DNA of 64,000 bases from an uncultured Clostridia bacterium (GTDB taxonomy: Bacteria; Bacillota; Clostridia; UMGS1810): the NCBI GenBank assembly GCA_934463165.1, contig CAKSJG010000014.1:4876-68875 (forward strand). The letters are read 5' to 3'. The stretch's first letter is position 1, and each line of letters begins with the position of its first letter. The notes beneath the pieces were generated by a model. That model ran no database searches, had not been told where the DNA came from, and worked only from the letters and a program-made list of their open reading frames with translations. Below, piece after piece: positions 16,434 to 27,600 of this stretch. Made by a program: the position numbers and the translations under genes.

Positions 16434-18821
16434 TTAGTTGTCAACAGACCAGCTTCGTCTGTCGGTAAATTCTATTTCAACATTTTCAAATGTGTTATTG
16501 CCGATATATATGTTATCCGTCATGTCGCCTTTTGCATAGCTGATATTGCTGCCGCGCGGATTGCCGAACGGAGTTATGCTTATGCCTTTGTCGGTATTTT
16601 TAACGGTATTATTCTGAATTATAACACCTTTAATTACCTTAGAAAGCTCGGTCTGCCTTCTGTCTACGCAATAATTGATGCAGATACCGTTTACGGTTAC
16701 AATATCGGCATAATTGCACGGTGCATTTTTATCTACATCGTGTATCACATTATCCTCTGCCGAAAAACCGTATATTCCTATTGTATACGGTGTAATATTC
16801 TCTTGCTGAACCAAAGCATATGCAAATATCGAGCATGTTCCCGAGCGCGGGCTTTCACCCGTAAAGGTATTTCCCTTGATTTTTGTGAAATAAGCAATTC
16901 CCGTTTCGTTTCCGTTTCTGCGGTGGAACGAATACACCCCTATTCCACGAGTATCATCACCGGTATTTTCCGTCATGACGCAGTCGATTGAATCACCGTA
17001 AAAATTATATGTGCTGCCGCATCCGAATGCGGAATTTTTATAAACGGTAGTATTAACAACCATCTGCGCAAAAGCAAAGCAGCTGCTGTCATCGGGTAAA
17101 ACCGTAAAATCTCTGTCAAGAGTTACGGTTTTTGTTTCGGGGTTCCAGTCCGTAATTATTGCATACTGCCCGAGACCTCTGCCCCCGGTTATAACCAGAT
17201 AATACGGAGAGTAAACATATCCGCTTATATCTATATCATCAATAGTACCGTCGTTATATGCACTGCCGCCTTTAGGGCTGAGCGTAACGCTGTTTTCGGT
17301 TGCACCGACGATATTTCCGTGAATAAGAGTTCCGCCGCGATACGGCTCGGTGCATACCACTTCACCGTCATTCTGACGGGGCATTCCGGCGTCTTTTATG
17401 ATATTGCCCTCAACGTGAGAAAATCCGCGGAGAATTATTCCCTGCGAGGTATGATCCATTGTATTAAGATCACGTCTTCTTATAATTGTGTTATCTCTTA
17501 CGACACTGTATTGAGACCAAAGATAAAGAGCACCGCAAACGGTTTCAAATCTATTGCCTCTGACCTCTACGTATTCTGTTGCATAATTCGCGTTAATGCT
17601 TGTTTTGTGGCCTTTAAAATCGCAATCTTCAAGCAGCACATGACCTTTTCCGCACATGCTTACCGCAGCTTCGTTTTTATCCTCGCCGCTTTTAAGAACA
17701 GAATCGATTTCTACTCTTTTCATAAAAAAATATTCGCCGGTTCTGTTTTTGGTTATTATTTCCCCTTTTCCCATTTCTATAACGGTTTCGGGGATATCGG
17801 AGCCTTCATTTATCTTTATGGTAAGATCGATAATTCCGACTCTGTCTGAAGTACGTGCGTCAAATACGCTCTCACCGTCACCGAGATAATTTAAAACAGT
17901 TTTTTTCATTCCCATTCCTGCGATAACCACATCGCTTTTCAAAAACATGCCCGTAACGTTAAAGACCCCACCGTCCAGGCAGATTATACCTCCGCCGCTG
18001 ACGCTGACGTTATTTATAAGCTTTTGTAAATTCACAGTGGTTAAATGAGCATCTGCATCTGAATTAATGCCGTATGCGGAAGCACGGTAAGTATTATCCC
18101 AGTTAAACTCGCTCACCCAGCCCACATTAAGCTCATATGGATCAGAGACATCTCCCAAAACGGTTATTTTCTTTTTGTCTTCATTTTCCTTCCAGATAAT
18201 TCCGTCATTAGATACATAAACAGCATATTCGCCCGCAGGAACATTTCTCATTTTGCAGGTTATTTCATACGGGCTTATCTTTTTTATCGGCACATTGTAT
18301 ACGCCGTTTTCATTTTTTAAATACACTCCGGCATGAGTCTTTGCCCCAAAGGAGCTCGGAGAAAGATTTTTTCCGAAAATGCAAAACTCCATGCCGTCAT
18401 AAACAGTATCGGACGAAACCCATTGCCCGCGTGCAGCGTTTATTATTTCGGGAAGACTTAATCCGTGTTCGTTTTCTGCCCAGATGTTATAGCTTCCGCC
18501 ATCCAATTCCTTCGGAAAAAAACAGGTTAAATTTCTGCCGTCGGCATCTGCCGACAGAACACTGAGCTCTGTCGGCTTTGCCGGAGCGGAGGGCATTTGA
18601 TTTGTTTTAATGCGTTCTGCATAAACCTTTGAATTTTCTGTAAGTCCTTCGCCGTAAATCATAAACGATTTACCGGGTGTAATTTCATCATCCGATCTTA
18701 TAATTACCGGAGGCCAATTCCACACACCATTGTCCGAGTGTAAAACAGGCTTTTCATAATTGACCTCTCCTAAAAATTTGAGCTTGTTGCTACCGCAACT
18801 TCGGGAGTATACGGCAGGCAA
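16434..18821 (-). CDS. pectate-lyase-like right-handed beta-helix protein, start unresolved
   Basis: Up to 795 codons. N-terminal IPT/Ig-like modules (GKSFMIYGEGL near residue 50; WVSSDTVYDGMEFCIFGKNL near 135) are followed from about residue 235 by a pectate-lyase-superfamily beta-helix (FNVTGMFLKSDVVIAGMGM; many short repeats such as VEVRGNRFE, NTVKNTDKGI). It is clearly paralogous to the C-terminal half of the 1410-aa protein at 27906-32138 but lacks its signal peptide, propeller and SLH part. The open frame reaches back to a TTG at 18821 without ribosome site. The only good start signal (GGAGAGG at 18764-18770, ATG at 18757, just after the stop of the preceding gene) is in another frame that ends after 17 codons; losing one GT from GGTGTGTGG would join them. 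Export therefore looks unlikely. Confidence 0.7.
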   Translation of the reverse strand: MPAVYSRSCGSNKLKFLGEVNYEKPVLHSDNGVWNWPPVIIRSDDEITPGKSFMIYGEGLTENSKVYAERIKTNQMPSAPAKPTELSVLSADADGRNLTCFFPKELDGGSYNIWAENEHGLSLPEIINAARGQWVSSDTVYDGMEFCIFGKNLSPSSFGAKTHAGVYLKNENGVYNVPIKKISPYEITCKMRNVPAGEYAVYVSNDGIIWKENEDKKKITVLGDVSDPYELNVGWVSEFNWDNTYRASAYGINSDADAHLTTVNLQKLINNVSVSGGGIICLDGGVFNVTGMFLKSDVVIAGMGMKKTVLNYLGDGESVFDARTSDRVGIIDLTIKINEGSDIPETVIEMGKGEIITKNRTGEYFFMKRVEIDSVLKSGEDKNEAAVSMCGKGHVLLEDCDFKGHKTSINANYATEYVEVRGNRFETVCGALYLWSQYSVVRDNTIIRRRDLNTMDHTSQGIILRGFSHVEGNIIKDAGMPRQNDGEVVCTEPYRGGTLIHGNIVGATENSVTLSPKGGSAYNDGTIDDIDISGYVYSPYYLVITGGRGLGQYAIITDWNPETKTVTLDRDFTVLPDDSSCFAFAQMVVNTTVYKNSAFGCGSTYNFYGDSIDCVMTENTGDDTRGIGVYSFHRRNGNETGIAYFTKIKGNTFTGESPRSGTCSIFAYALVQQENITPYTIGIYGFSAEDNVIHDVDKNAPCNYADIVTVNGICINYCVDRRQTELSKVIKGVIIQNNTVKNTDKGISITPFGNPRGSNISYAKGDMTDNIYIGNNTFENVEIEFTDRRSWSVDN

Positions 18822-21800
18822 AGCGGTTCAAGCGATTCGGGATTCCAGATGTAAAGGATAACCGTATCACCTGTTTCAACATTCAGCGAAAGATTAGAAG
18901 TTACCGTTTCGTCCGTGCCGATTGTTTTTGTATCAACAGCTGCGGTTTTCATTGTCTTAACCGAACCGTCGGCGTTATACACACCTGCAAGAATCATTAT
19001 GCTTCCGCTGTATGAATAGCTGCGAACACCGGCTGTTAATACTCCGTTTTCATACTCGGCTGATGTGAATCCAACCTTACCGTAAGCATATACAACCTCT
19101 TTTGCATCCGAAACATAATCCGCACCGTTTCTTTCAAGAACTGCCGTTAATGCGTATGTGCGTCCCGGAACTGCCATGCTTCCGAGATCATATTCAAAGT
19201 TTCCGTCAGAATCGGGAGTTACATATATACTGTGTGAATTAAACATTATTTTAACCTTATCGCCCGATTTCATTCCGGTAACCTTACCGCGGACAACCGT
19301 TGAATTTATATCCGTTGAAGCATTAAGAACAATTTTTGCTGTATCAACGCCGACAACAGCTATATAACCTTCCGATGTAAGCAAAAGTCTGCTGTCGTCG
19401 ATTCTTGAAATATTGCCTCTTGAAGAAACTCCGGTCACCTTGCTTATTTCAGCTCCGCTTTCAGCATCATACTGTGCTATATATATTGATTCATTTTGTG
19501 TTGCAACCATTAAGCTGCCGTCAATATTTGCATTTGTTGATGCCTGTGTGCCGGAAATATTATGAGTCTCTGTAAGTTCCGTTTTATTGCCGGATTCCGA
19601 CATTTTATAAATTACCGTATAACCAACTCTGTTATTATAATCGTTATATGTTACAGCCACTTTATCGCCAACTATGCAAATATCTCCGCAGTTTTTATCT
19701 ATAGGCGCCAAGCTGTTCGGAACAGCGTTATATTTTTCGGTTAAAATTCCGTCTGCAGCGTCATACTGCGCTATAATTATCTTACTGCTGCTGTTATCAT
19801 CTCTTGCGAGTACGGCAACAGTATATTTACCCTCATCCGTTTTGCAGATGTCCATAGCTACAGCTCTTTGAGCTACTTTTATTTCTCCGATTTTTGCACT
19901 ATCTGACAGATTATATACTGCCAATCCCTGAGAGTCGTCGAATATTGTAAAAAGTAAATTATCAATTGTTTTTATGTAAACAACCTTACCGCTGTCTGCA
20001 TTTATTGCTTTGGCTTTACTGTCGGTATCAAGCTTTCCGTCATCACCTATTGTATATTTATATACGCCCTTTGACGTAACCTCTGCGGCATACAGAGTAT
20101 TGTCGACAATCGAAAGTCTGTCACCGTAATACTCTCTTCCGGGACCGTACGGTCTGTTTGAGCTGTCATAAGTATTGTCATCGGGTGTATATTCCTGAAC
20201 GATACTGATGTTATTTGAATCCGTTACATCGAATACATAGTATGTGCCCCAGCTCTGTGTATAGGCATAATATTTTTTCTCGCCGCCTATTGTAAGTTCC
20301 TTTACGGCAGACGATGTAAGACGGTTGGATGATCCGAATGATGTATGACCCGTTGATGCTCCGGGATCGGTATATGTTGAAATCAGTCCGGTAAGTGTAG
20401 TTTTAATATTATCAGAATCCGAATTAAATTCGGAAACCGAAGCGGAAGCCGTCTCTGTTGCTGTAACTGCGCCGTTTCTTGTGAGAGTAGCTTTTATTGT
20501 TCTTGTGCCGCTTCCGCTTGCAGTTACGCTTGCTGACCAGCGGGTTCCCGAAATCTGTGCTTCATATTGTTTATTGTCTACTTCAACGCTGACAACATCC
20601 CCTGCTTTGGCTCCTTTAATGCTGCCGCCGATTGTTACATATGAACCGTCATACAGAGTAATATCGGAATCGATATCAAATTCGGTATATGCGTCATAAA
20701 TATTAAGCTTACCCTCTGCAACGGAAACAAGCTCACCGTCAAGAAGGACAGAGTCAATAAACGAAGTGTTGATAGTATTGTCAACGGTTGAAGCATATGT
20801 AAGAGTGTTATCGTTATTTAATGTATACAGCTTTTGTTTGCTATCCGTTGTAACGAGAATTTTATCTCCGAGCGGCATTACTCTGTACAGTACATTGCTT
20901 GCAACATCTGTCTGAGTAAGCACCGGAGATGTCGGGTCTGTTGCGTCAATGATTTCAAGCGGGTTATATTTTTTTACGCCATCTTCCATATAAGATGATG
21001 TGCCGGCTACAGCAACCTTATTTTTACCTATCAGTGTGATGTCACGAACATCCGAGTTTGCATGCTTTGAATTTATCTTTACGCTTGCCGAGGAATCGTC
21101 AAATCTGTCTGTAAATGTGACATTGCTTCCGCTTATAGCTATATCGGTAATTGCAAAACGCCAATCGGACCCGTTTCTCTTTATGTAATATGCTCTGTAG
21201 CTTCCGTCGGAAAGCTTTTCAATTTCAAGAGCATAGTTTCCGAATTTATCGAATGTTTCACCGAGTTTTTTCGGATTTGACGGTGTCGAAATGTCGTACA
21301 CAGCCATCTTTGCCTGGTCTCCCTGTGTTCCGACAAAAAGATATTCGTCCTTAACCGCCAAATATCCTCTCGACTGACTCAAAGTCTGAACAGCAGATAC
21401 ATTGGCAATATCAAGCATACCTTGATTTTCACCGGATGTTATAATCGGGTATTTATTAAGCTGACCCTTTGCGGCGTTTACGGCAAAAACGTAATCACCG
21501 TGCACAAACAGCTGAGCATTGAACAACTGCGTGTTATAATCGTCTTTAGAAATGCTCTGAATAACTTTTATTGCGGCAGGGTCGGTAATATCTACAGCAT
21601 ACATACCATATGAACTGCTTCCCGGAAGCGCCGCAATATACGCATAAGTCTTATCACCTATTTTATACGTATCGATTGAACACATTCTTGCTCCGAGAGT
21701 ACCCTCCTCATTTGAACCGAGCAATGAAAACATTTCGTTTACCACTGTCTGCGCATGCGTGATAACGGGTATTGACATTATCATGCTCAAGGCAATAAGC

Positions 21801-21832
21801 AGTGAAATAAATTTTTTCATACTTTTTTTCAT
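18770..21832 (-). CDS. exported double LVIVD beta-propeller protein with Ig-like modules
   Basis: About 1020 aa. The first 27 residues form a signal peptide (KKFISLLIALSMIMSIPV, cleavage after THA). Two propeller-like regions made of LVIVD-type repeats (YAVDITDPAAIKVIQ, AVYDISTPSNPKKLG; later YVFDVTDSNNISIVQ, AVYNLSDSAKIGEI) span about 30-400 and 490-835. Each is followed by an Ig-like module (about 400-480 and 840-915), and a beta-rich tail closes the protein. No SLH module or cell-wall motif is visible, so it may be released or held by a partner. ATG at 21832 is preferred over 21841 because AAAGGG is well spaced from it. No catalytic motif is evident; a glycan-binding or scaffold role next to anchored lyases is inference. 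Confidence 0.72.
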   Translation of the reverse strand: MKKSMKKFISLLIALSMIMSIPVITHAQTVVNEMFSLLGSNEEGTLGARMCSIDTYKIGDKTYAYIAALPGSSSYGMYAVDITDPAAIKVIQSISKDDYNTQLFNAQLFVHGDYVFAVNAAKGQLNKYPIITSGENQGMLDIANVSAVQTLSQSRGYLAVKDEYLFVGTQGDQAKMAVYDISTPSNPKKLGETFDKFGNYALEIEKLSDGSYRAYYIKRNGSDWRFAITDIAISGSNVTFTDRFDDSSASVKINSKHANSDVRDITLIGKNKVAVAGTSSYMEDGVKKYNPLEIIDATDPTSPVLTQTDVASNVLYRVMPLGDKILVTTDSKQKLYTLNNDNTLTYASTVDNTINTSFIDSVLLDGELVSVAEGKLNIYDAYTEFDIDSDITLYDGSYVTIGGSIKGAKAGDVVSVEVDNKQYEAQISGTRWSASVTASGSGTRTIKATLTRNGAVTATETASASVSEFNSDSDNIKTTLTGLISTYTDPGASTGHTSFGSSNRLTSSAVKELTIGGEKKYYAYTQSWGTYYVFDVTDSNNISIVQEYTPDDNTYDSSNRPYGPGREYYGDRLSIVDNTLYAAEVTSKGVYKYTIGDDGKLDTDSKAKAINADSGKVVYIKTIDNLLFTIFDDSQGLAVYNLSDSAKIGEIKVAQRAVAMDICKTDEGKYTVAVLARDDNSSSKIIIAQYDAADGILTEKYNAVPNSLAPIDKNCGDICIVGDKVAVTYNDYNNRVGYTVIYKMSESGNKTELTETHNISGTQASTNANIDGSLMVATQNESIYIAQYDAESGAEISKVTGVSSRGNISRIDDSRLLLTSEGYIAVVGVDTAKIVLNASTDINSTVVRGKVTGMKSGDKVKIMFNSHSIYVTPDSDGNFEYDLGSMAVPGRTYALTAVLERNGADYVSDAKEVVYAYGKVGFTSAEYENGVLTAGVRSYSYSGSIMILAGVYNADGSVKTMKTAAVDTKTIGTDETVTSNLSLNVETGDTVILYIWNPESLEPLCLPYTPEVAVATSSNF

Positions 21833-21920
21833 AAAATACATCCCTTTCTTTGTTATAATTTTTTATTACAAAGGCTAAAACCTTTATAAACATGAATTTT
21901 GTTTTGACTTTTTAACATAA

Positions 21921-24632
21921 CTATTTAAACATAATTATCTGTGACACACGCTGATTTCTTAAATTGAGCAGTATTTCCGAACCGTCTGCACCGTCTTTTC
22001 CGGATTCGGTAAGCTCGGCAAATGTTCCGATTCTGTATTGAATTTTGCCGTCTCTTAGTTTTTCGCATACGATGATATAACCCGGAATGTTATAGAAGGC
22101 TGCCATACCGTCCGCATTGTCGGTATACGTTGCGGTGAGCCCGGCGCCCGTCAGATTCATAAGATTTCCGTACAGCGTCGTGCATGTATTTCTGAGAGAA
22201 TTCATATTGCTGTTTTCGGTTACGACAAGCATTAAATCATGCTTTGCGCTGTATTGCGTTATCGGAGTGTCGGGTGTTCCGTCACGGTTCAAATCACCCA
22301 GATACACATCAGAGCCTGTCGGTCTACTGTCTGCAAAACGGAAAACTATTTTAAACGATGTTATGCGGCTCTTAGCATCAAACAGCGGATGAATTATATC
22401 GCCGTTTTTAATATTGACCGCATCTTCTTCTTTTTCAACATAAAATGTCTGGACGGTTTTTTGCCAAAGACCGGTAACGGCATAATACTCATTACCGTCA
22501 TCGGCAAGAACATTGCTTACGGAATTTACACACATAAATTCCGACTGGGCGCTGAATTTTTCTGATACGGGAACACGTGCAAGAACAAGTTTTGCGCCGT
22601 GCGCATTATCGGCGTCATAAATTTCCGTATTTGTGTAATCTCCGTTTTGAACAAGATCTGTTACACTAATTGTCGAAAAATCATCGTCATCAAAGCTTTC
22701 GTTAAACTCGCTTCCGAACTCTTTTGGAACGATAACAATCGCACCGCCGTTGGCTATTCCGTATTGCGTGTTTCCGCGTCCGGAGTTCAGCTCCGCATCT
22801 TCCGCAAAGGTTCTTGATTCTGCTCTCCAATATGTTTTTGTATTATATCTGCAGCTTAGGTTTATCTTATCAACACCGTTATCGCCGTATGCGTTAACAA
22901 GCTTTGTAATGCAGCTGTCGGCATTTGCATTAAACATTATTACCTTTGATTTTACCTCGGACGAATCAAAGGAATTTTTGAATTTTTCCATTGCGTCAAC
23001 AGCATTTTGTCTTTTGCCGTTATAGACTATTTTATCTGTCGTATCAAATGTACGGATTCCGACATTCGGCACATAAACTTTAAGCGACGTTTTGTCGTTT
23101 AAACCGTTATCGGATTTTGATGCAAGAAGCACACCGTATTGCATGCCGTTGTATCCGTTTGTATCTGCCGCAACAATTCTGTTTTTGAAATCAAGATAAA
23201 ACATTGCCGAAAGACCGGTCGTAAGCTCCGGCGTATATGAATAACCGTTTTTCATGTTTTCATCGTAATGCCTGTCTTTTTTGTATACCGTATTATTGAT
23301 TGTTATTTCATCATCGCTTTTTGCTTTTATCTCCGATCCGAATTTAACCGTGCTTACATAAAGGGTAGCCGAATAATCCGAAGCATAAACCGTTACAACG
23401 CTGTTTTGCGGTATGGAGTCAAAGGAGGTTTCCGAGCCTGCGGTGATAACGCGCACGGTATCATATTTGCTGAGGTCAAGCGACGGCTTGCCGCGCTTGT
23501 CGATTATCTTCTTAACCGATCCGTTTTCATATACTCCCGCCGCAAAGTATACATCCGACTTCCATGCAAGAACACAGTCGATTGTTCCGTCGGAATTGTT
23601 ATCTATCAGATATACATTATCATCCGAATTTAAAATTGCATCGGGATTAAAAGGAGACATGGGTGCATTATTTACAAGTATATCCGCCGTTTTTGAAATG
23701 TTAAGTCTCGTAACCTTTGTTTTATTTGCTCCGCTCCAGAATTCAAGCTTTGCGTTTGTCACGGATTTTACATCCTCGCTGTCAACCTCATATATTTTAT
23801 TTTCATATTCATAAACATACAAAACCTCTTCGGGACCGTTTGCATCTGTGTAATACATTCTTACGTTAGCACCGAGATGCAAATCGTCATAACGCTTGTC
23901 ACTGTGATAAAAATCATAATCAACCGTTATACCGTCATTATGCTCAGAGCCGCTAAGAGAAAATTCATTCTTGCCTCGTAATATCCCCTCAACATAATAA
24001 ATATCAAGCATGTTTAAAAGTATCTCGCCGGATGTTTTAAAGCTTACGCTGTCGCCTACAACCTCCGACAGCTCGGCATATTCCGCATGAAACATATTGT
24101 AAAGCATTTTGACGTAGTTTTTTCTGCTCACCGCAGTTTTTGAATCGAGCGAAACACCGTCATACAAATCCAGATCAGAAGCAAGGCGTTCATATGTACG
24201 GTAGCGCGCAACGTTTTTATAACCCAATGCATCAACCGCAAGCTTTTGCAGCTGTTCATATGTCAGCGGTTCGTCGGGGGCGAATTTTCTGTCGCCCACA
24301 CCTTGTGCAAGACCCGATATATACGCGCTGTATATTGATTTGAAATATTTGTTTTTCGCGTCAACATCCGTAAAAACCTGATCGGCATTTGCGCTCAATA
24401 TGCTGAGTGCGTCGGATATATAGCTTACTCCTTCGGCGCGTGTTATTACTTCGTCCGATTCTTCAAAATCTTCGGGTAAAAAACCCAGATTCTGCATGAC
24501 AAGAAGCTCATCGGAAGGAGCGACATCCGATTTTGCCTCATCGGCAAAAACCGTTCGTAACGGAGCCGAAAGCATAAACAGCTGCATGAAAATCAGGCAC
24601 AAACATAAAATTTTTTTGCGTTTTTTTATCAT
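21921..24632 (-). CDS. S-layer-homology protein with large unknown region
   Basis: A 903-aa exported protein. Signal peptide 1-30 (CLCLIFMQLFMLSAPLRTVFA). SLH-type modules follow at about 40-210: EVITRAEGVSYISDAL, then FTDVDAKNKYFKSIYSAYISGLAQGVGDRKFAP, then AVSRKNYVKMLYNMF; these bind secondary cell-wall polysaccharide and fix the protein to the surface. Residues 210-903 are beta-rich, with an interior DLNRDGTPDTPITQ stretch resembling a Ca2+-binding dockerin-like turn, and match nothing I recognise. AGGAGG precedes the ATG. It lies between the two propeller-bearing genes and is co-transcribed with them. Confidence 0.75.
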   Translation of the reverse strand: MIKKRKKILCLCLIFMQLFMLSAPLRTVFADEAKSDVAPSDELLVMQNLGFLPEDFEESDEVITRAEGVSYISDALSILSANADQVFTDVDAKNKYFKSIYSAYISGLAQGVGDRKFAPDEPLTYEQLQKLAVDALGYKNVARYRTYERLASDLDLYDGVSLDSKTAVSRKNYVKMLYNMFHAEYAELSEVVGDSVSFKTSGEILLNMLDIYYVEGILRGKNEFSLSGSEHNDGITVDYDFYHSDKRYDDLHLGANVRMYYTDANGPEEVLYVYEYENKIYEVDSEDVKSVTNAKLEFWSGANKTKVTRLNISKTADILVNNAPMSPFNPDAILNSDDNVYLIDNNSDGTIDCVLAWKSDVYFAAGVYENGSVKKIIDKRGKPSLDLSKYDTVRVITAGSETSFDSIPQNSVVTVYASDYSATLYVSTVKFGSEIKAKSDDEITINNTVYKKDRHYDENMKNGYSYTPELTTGLSAMFYLDFKNRIVAADTNGYNGMQYGVLLASKSDNGLNDKTSLKVYVPNVGIRTFDTTDKIVYNGKRQNAVDAMEKFKNSFDSSEVKSKVIMFNANADSCITKLVNAYGDNGVDKINLSCRYNTKTYWRAESRTFAEDAELNSGRGNTQYGIANGGAIVIVPKEFGSEFNESFDDDDFSTISVTDLVQNGDYTNTEIYDADNAHGAKLVLARVPVSEKFSAQSEFMCVNSVSNVLADDGNEYYAVTGLWQKTVQTFYVEKEEDAVNIKNGDIIHPLFDAKSRITSFKIVFRFADSRPTGSDVYLGDLNRDGTPDTPITQYSAKHDLMLVVTENSNMNSLRNTCTTLYGNLMNLTGAGLTATYTDNADGMAAFYNIPGYIIVCEKLRDGKIQYRIGTFAELTESGKDGADGSEILLNLRNQRVSQIIMFK

Positions 24633-24657
24633 TGATAATCCTCCTAACCGTAATATA

Positions 24658-27600
24658 TTATTGCTGTGCTCCGCGTACCGTCATTAACTCATAAATAACC
24701 TTTGCAGCCATAGCTCTTGTGACATAATCCTTTGGTCTGAACATTTGCTGTTCATCACCGATCATAATACCTGCCATAGATACTTTTCTGACTCCATGAC
24801 GCGCATATTCGGAAGTATCGGTAAAATCGATGAGCACAGGTGCCGTATTTTCCGGGAGTGAAATGTTTTTATACTCGGCTGTACGCGTTATTATTACAGC
24901 CATGTCCTCACGGGTTAAATTATCACCTACGCCGAAATGAGTCTCGGAAGTTCCGTTTATTATACCGGCTTTTTTAAGTGACATAATGTATTTGTAATAC
25001 CAGTCACTTTCGGACACATCATCAAAAGCATTTTCGTTAAAATCGGTTTCCGTATCAACGAACATCGAAAGAAGCTTCGAAAATTCACTGCGCGTTACAA
25101 AATTATCGGGTCTGAAAGTTCCGTCGGGATATCCGCTTATGATTCCCTTTTCATTAAGAGCGATTACCGCATTATAAGCCCAGTGGTCAGAAACGAGATC
25201 GGAAAATTTCGTTTTACCGTCATCTGTTATCGGCGTCGTATCTATTGTATCTTTATCTGCCGGAACAGTAATGCTGCCGGATATGCTTCCGCCGCCTACA
25301 GAACCTCCCCCGCCCGAGGTTTTTTTACCGCCGCCGGATGTACTCCTTGAATTCATCGCTTTTTTAACAGCTCCGTCAAATACATCCACGGCATTTTCAA
25401 CACTTGTAAACTCCGTTCTCTCCATTGTTTTATGAACATAAATCAGTTCATCTTCAGTGTTATTGAGTTTTCTGTAGTCTCCGTCCAGATCAAAACCTGC
25501 ATTGCTTTCAGCGTTTAACAGCTTAAGAGCGTCGCCGTATTTAAGATATCCGGTTGTATTAAGCGTTATAAGCGCACAAGATGAATTAAAATACTTTGAA
25601 AAATCAGGCTCACCGTACATAAGCTCACCGGAGGTTATTTTTTTAAAAAGACTGTCTAAAGCATTCTTTTTGCCCTCATCTGTCATTGCATTATAAAGAG
25701 CATTCATGTTTAAAAGCTTCTGATTATCGCTGTCAGCTATTATTTCATCAAGCTTTTCACGCGCAGAATTATTTATCCGAGTAAGCAAAAGCGCCGTTTC
25801 AACTCTTTTGTTAAATTCCGTCTTTACATCCGTGACGGTTGCAAATTTTGTTGCCATTGCTTTTTGTATTTCAGATTTGTAGCCTTCTGCCAAAGAAGCG
25901 TAATCGCTTTCGTCGGTCATATCTATACCGAAAAGATTGCTGTTATCCTTAAGGCAAGCGTTTGTTGAAGCTCCGCCGCCGGATGACGCAAGAGTATTAA
26001 GAATTGCCTCTATCGCGCTCGGCCCCAGGTATACAAAGGTCTGATTGCTTTCAATTTTTTCTGTTACAAATCCGTAGTCTGCCGATTTTACGGAAAACGG
26101 AACCGATTCGACGGATGTATCAAAGAAATATGTTACGCTTGCCTCGCCGTCCGACAAATCCATTACATCGGCATAGTCAAGATCGTCAAAACCGCTGCCG
26201 CCAGGTTTAACGGAAATAACAGCTGTCTGCGGCATAAGATATCCGCTTTTGCGAAGTGTTATGCTGACGGAATTTGTGTTATAGTCAACCTTTGAGATAT
26301 CCGCATTCAATCCGTTTTTCACAGGTGATGAATTCTTCGCTTTGATAACGGTTTCGCTTCCGAGCATTGCACAATCCGAAATAAGAATCGGGTTATCGTA
26401 TGATTTAAGAACGAATGCTTTAAAAGTACCCACCGTGCTTACATCTTCGGGAATTTCCGCGCTTATATCTTCAACCGTGCTATCATTCGGATTTATGCTT
26501 ACCGGATAATATGAATATTCCATTTTGCCGTCTTTGTAAAATGCACAGATCAGCGTAGCGTCAACCGGTTCATCCGTGTTGTTTTCTATTAATATGCGTG
26601 ACAATTCCGAAAGAGAGCTGCCCTCCGAAAGTACACTTTCACGGTTATCAAGAGCCGAAACCGAAAGCGGTTTTGATGTATTTGCCGTTGTGGTGTAATA
26701 TTCCGGCGCATTATCTCCGTATGAATATCCGATTTTATGCGTTCCGGAAGATAAATTATATATCTTATTATTTATTTTTCCGTCAGCTGCCGTACCGGTA
26801 TATACCGTTTCACCGTCAACATAGATTTTATAATCTTCCGCATTTCTGATAAGACCGTATAAGCCCTGCGGCAATGATGTGTATTCATCTCTTACGGTAA
26901 GGTATGTAAATTCACTCAAATCAAGAGCCATTATTCCGCTGCTTCTTACAGCGAGGAAATCAACATCTCCCATAAGGAACTGACCGACTGTATCACCCGT
27001 AGATACCGAAGATACAAGAATCGGATCCGTAGGCTCGGTAACATCAAAAACTCTTACCTCTCTGCTCGTTCCGAGAAGAAGCATATTGCCGTATAAACTG
27101 CATGAACGTATCTGTACACCGCCCGAAATATTATCTATTACGGTTACATTATCTTCCGTAATCTGACTGAGATCGGACACTCCGCGCTTATCTACGACGA
27201 AGAGCTTTTGTCCGGTTCTGAACGGATAAAATACCGCGTCATCGTTTGCACATACGTACTGTGTATCGGTAGCACCGTTTAACAGGCCCTTGCTGATTTC
27301 TATAACATCATCGGGGTTATCAGAGGGTATGTCAAAAATTCTGAAGCCCTTCTGACAGCCAACATAAAGCTTATCCTTATAAACACAGATGCCTCTGCCT
27401 CGGCCCAATTCATTATCGTTTATACCTATTGCCCTTTTATATATCAAATTGTCTCCGCTGATATCCATAATATGAAGGTTATTACCCTGAATAACAAACA
27501 TCATATCACCGTAAAAATCAAAGTCCATTGCGGAGGCTCTGCCTTTATCCTCTGCTATTTTAGTCGGATTTGCGGGATCGTCAAGAGAAAACTTAACTAT

